The position numbers and the translations under genes were made by a program. From Acanthochromis polyacanthus (taxonomy: Eukaryota > Chordata > Actinopteri > Pomacentridae), in NCBI RefSeq assembly GCF_021347895.1, contig NC_067120.1, forward strand, positions 11,393,361 through 11,457,360: a DNA stretch of 64,000 bases, in the 5' to 3' direction. The stretch's first letter is position 1, and every line of letters begins with the position of its first letter. The notes beneath the pieces are model-generated. The model saw only the letters and a list, made by a program, of their open reading frames with translations, made no database searches and had not been told where the DNA came from. Of this stretch, positions 61,289-64,000 are shown piece after piece.

Positions 61289-64000
61289 GAGAGAGAGAGT
61301 AAGTGAGGTAGTGAGGGTGAGGCAGCCATCCCTCTCGGTTCTGTCAGCTTCCTGTTTGCTGTGGATAGAAAAGGGAGCATCCAATTCATCAGGAATGGTG
61401 TGGAACGGAAAGAGGAAGACGAGCATGAAAAACGAGCCTGCACCCGTTCCCAGTCGTCTCTTTAATATTTCATTTTACATACACGAACCTAAGGAGCAGC
61501 AACCCTTGTTTGTTGTAATAATTTAGAGACGCCTATCTTGAATAGGGAGTAGAAGGAAAATACAAGTTCACATTTAGGGACACTTAAAATTATGATAGGT
61601 CTTCAGAAATGTCACCACGCTCGGCATTTCGTGTTTGTTCCAGAGCGTAGCGGTGCAACAAATTCGGGATGTTGTGTATATTTTGGCACAGCCGCACTCA
61701 GATTTTGTCTGAAGTTTACAATACTCCGTCTTTTTCACCCCACCACAATTTCCTTTGAACGCTTTAAGTCTTCCAAGGAGAAAGAGCCACTTCAGACATA
61801 AGCTCATGAGCACACTTGATTAACAAGTGGATTAACTATGCTCGTTTCATGGGATGATGTACCTCAAAGCACTTCAAAGGCCATGCCGAGTGCCCATGAG
61901 GTGCAGTAATGAGGGGTTCTTCTACACAACGACAAATTTGGTGGCCTCGCTTCATGTGAACCTGATCATTTTCTCATTTTGTGCGCGCTTGCTCTTTTTC
62001 CGTCTCCCGCTCTCTGCCTCTCTGTTTTCTCTCGCTTCCTCTTGCGCTCTTTCCCCCCCTCCTCCTTTTTTTCTCCCTCAGCCTCTCATCTCCTTCCACC
62101 TTTTCCATCTCTCCCCTCAGATTTCCATTCATTGATCCCCTCTTTATTTCAGCTGAGTTGAGATTTAAGATTCTCTCTCTGTCGTGCGACGGGTTCTCAT
62201 TTCTAGCTGCTGATTATCTTTAGCAACTGTTTGCCCTTTTAACGTTTGTGCTGGTTGTGTTGTCAGTGAAAAGAAACCGATCACACGCAGGATGTGTTCA
62301 GATTGTGCCTGGAAGTTTCCGGTGTCCTTGAACTGTTAGTCCAGGTTTGACTCCTGTAAAACCTGCTTCTGACATCTCCGTGCTGTCACGGCTGTCAGTC
62401 AACTCGCAGTGACGCCCATGTTGGCCAACACTTTTCCATCTCTCAACACCCGTTCTTCCGCCTCGCTCTGTACGAGGGGAACATGTCCTGGCCTGTCATA
62501 CACTCATCCAGAGTGCAGTTTCGGAGGAGGGGGGAGGGGTGGGTGGGATTCAATTTTCTAAGTGGCATAACGTCCTCCTGAGAAGGATTGTGAGGTTTCT
62601 CTTCTGTCTCCAGCAGTGGAAAGGCATGTACGACTCCGCCACAGTGGAGTAGCCTGCTCACATTCACTCTCTATCGCTCCCTCCCTGCATTTTTATTATT
62701 TTGATCTGGCAAGCACATGAGAGATAGTAATCTACACTTCAATTACATCGCACAAGTCATCAGATGCTATCTTGCGCTGGTGATAGAATGTGCTCTGAGG
62801 CAGCCCAGCGCCACTGTGAAACAGCCCCTAGAGAGCCACAATCTCAGCGTGTGTGCATGTGTGTGAGTTCTGTCTATCTATGTTTGCCCGTGTGTGTATG
62901 CGTGTGTGTGTGTGACAGAGAGTGAGCGAGCTGGAGAATCAAGGAGACCAACAGACCGACAGAGAGACAGACTCTGGAAACCAGCTCTATTTATCAGTAT
63001 AACACACATATTTGCCAGTAGGGTACAGTATTTAACCTCAGTTTGTCATTGCGGTGATTCTTATCATTACATTTCATTTAGTTTGCAATGAACTGACTGT
63101 GCTGTAATAAGAGGATGAAATTTGTGCGTCGTTTATCATCTGAATTCCTGATAGTAACCAGCAGAGGGCTAATACATATGTGTTTTATGGTCTTTGTCTA
63201 CAAGAAAACCACTTGTTCTCCACGAGCTTTTGATATGATTTATTGCAGCGTATGAGCTGCTCTGTTGAAGAGTAATTTTAATGTCATTTGCAATATCTTT
63301 TCCCATTCAGAAAATTTCTATTTAACATACAATTTAAAAATAATCTTGTTCATGTTTTAGCTGTCACTGCTGTTACTGTGTCCAGAAAGTACATTTATAA
63401 ATGGTCTGTCTCCTTTCTTTTTTTCTTCCCGGTGCTGCGGCCCTCCTTGTGCACTGTCTTCATATGATAATCAACACACTTTAAAGGTAAGAGCTCTTCT
63501 CAAACCACACATCATACTCTTAATTAGACTGGTGTTTCAAATGCATCCGCTACACAACGGAACAGCTGCATGATGTCGATGTTGTTGTTGTCTTGGTTTA
63601 GCCAGTTTTAATACCACTGACTTTCTGAATTGTATTCCTCTTTTCTAAATGCAAATACAAATGAGGTAAGTGAAAATACATAACAATAGCTGTGGTCTCT
63701 TTTTACACGTCACATTTGCATATGAGATTTACATTTTTGCTTTTCAGGATTAATACCTTAATGAACTGCAAATGAAAAGTTTAGATGAGTTATTGTTTGC
63801 CTTCAGGTTTTTTTTCCCTGCAGATTTTGCGAAGAATTGAATTTTATGTGTTTATAATCATTAAGAGACAATTATTTATCACTCTAATTGAATATAAATG
63901 CAGCATTATACACATAGGTAGGTGCCTGTCTTTGTCCTACCTACAGTTGCAGTGTTCTTCCACTGAGGGGCAGGTATTCAGTGCTCATACTCCCCGCTCA
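61289..64000. other. Non-coding stretch, no gene seen
   Basis: C/T-rich pyrimidine tract at 61990-62150, interrupted GT repeats at 62849-62913, and AT-rich unique sequence after 63000. Donor-like GTAAGA at 63486 and GTAAGT at 63665 are not preceded by a coherent coding frame. ATTTGCATATGAG at about 63714 is octamer-like. Confidence 0.5.

Noticed and set aside
61157..61526. Polyglycine and polyproline frames
   Set aside because: Direct translation of the G-rich tract on both strands.
63360..63490. Possible exon ending at the GTAAGAGC donor
   Set aside because: No frame stays open from a credible acceptor to the donor.
1..64000. CRISPR arrays, tRNA, rRNA and bacterial-type operons
   Set aside because: No regularly spaced direct repeats, no cloverleaf or rRNA-like sequence recognised, and the sequence is clearly vertebrate.

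Overview
This window reads as vertebrate nuclear DNA, most likely from a ray-finned (teleost, probably percomorph) fish. The evidence is the transposon content: a Tc1 family widespread in fish, a non-autonomous hAT element with CAGGGGTGTCAAAC termini, an L2/CR1-type LINE tail ending in ATT repeats, and TTAA-flanked MITE-like repeats. Frequent GT, CT and GA microsatellites and the AT-rich, stop-dense sequence fit the same picture. There is no sign of prokaryotic organisation: no operons, no long ORFs with ribosome sites, no rRNA or tRNA genes, no CRISPR. No family name here was checked against a database.

The window is nearly devoid of protein-coding sequence and looks like a gene desert or the inside of a very large intron. 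None of the ORFs of 60-164 codons reads as a recognisable protein except the transposon fragments. One unidentified segment on the minus strand (58638-58868) has the features of a real terminal coding exon: an acceptor, a single open frame, protein-like composition and a stop. I could not name its protein.

Layout: 1-3149 non-coding; 3150-4301 hAT element with a 5'-truncated LINE nested inside; 4310-13540 non-coding with several unique, moderately GC-rich, CNE-like blocks and a palindromic NFI-type site at 5993-6011; 13541-15350 a dead Tc1 element carrying its own nested 330-bp insertion; 15351-29540 non-coding with one degenerate repeat trace; 29545-29803 a repeat with a strong hairpin; 30353-30617 a small TTAA-flanked element; 30622-56180 non-coding with microsatellites and CNE-like blocks, the strongest at 41530-41900; 56190-57060 degenerate repeats including a second Tc1-like transposase remnant; 58638-58868 the candidate exon; 58869-64000 non-coding with a long G-rich quadruplex-prone tract.

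Nothing here adds up to a new molecular system. The informative parts are the nested transposon histories (LINE in hAT, unknown element in Tc1), the candidate exon, and the CNE-like blocks, which could be regulatory DNA for a neighbouring developmental gene. Conserved status is inferred from sequence texture only and needs alignment to other fish.
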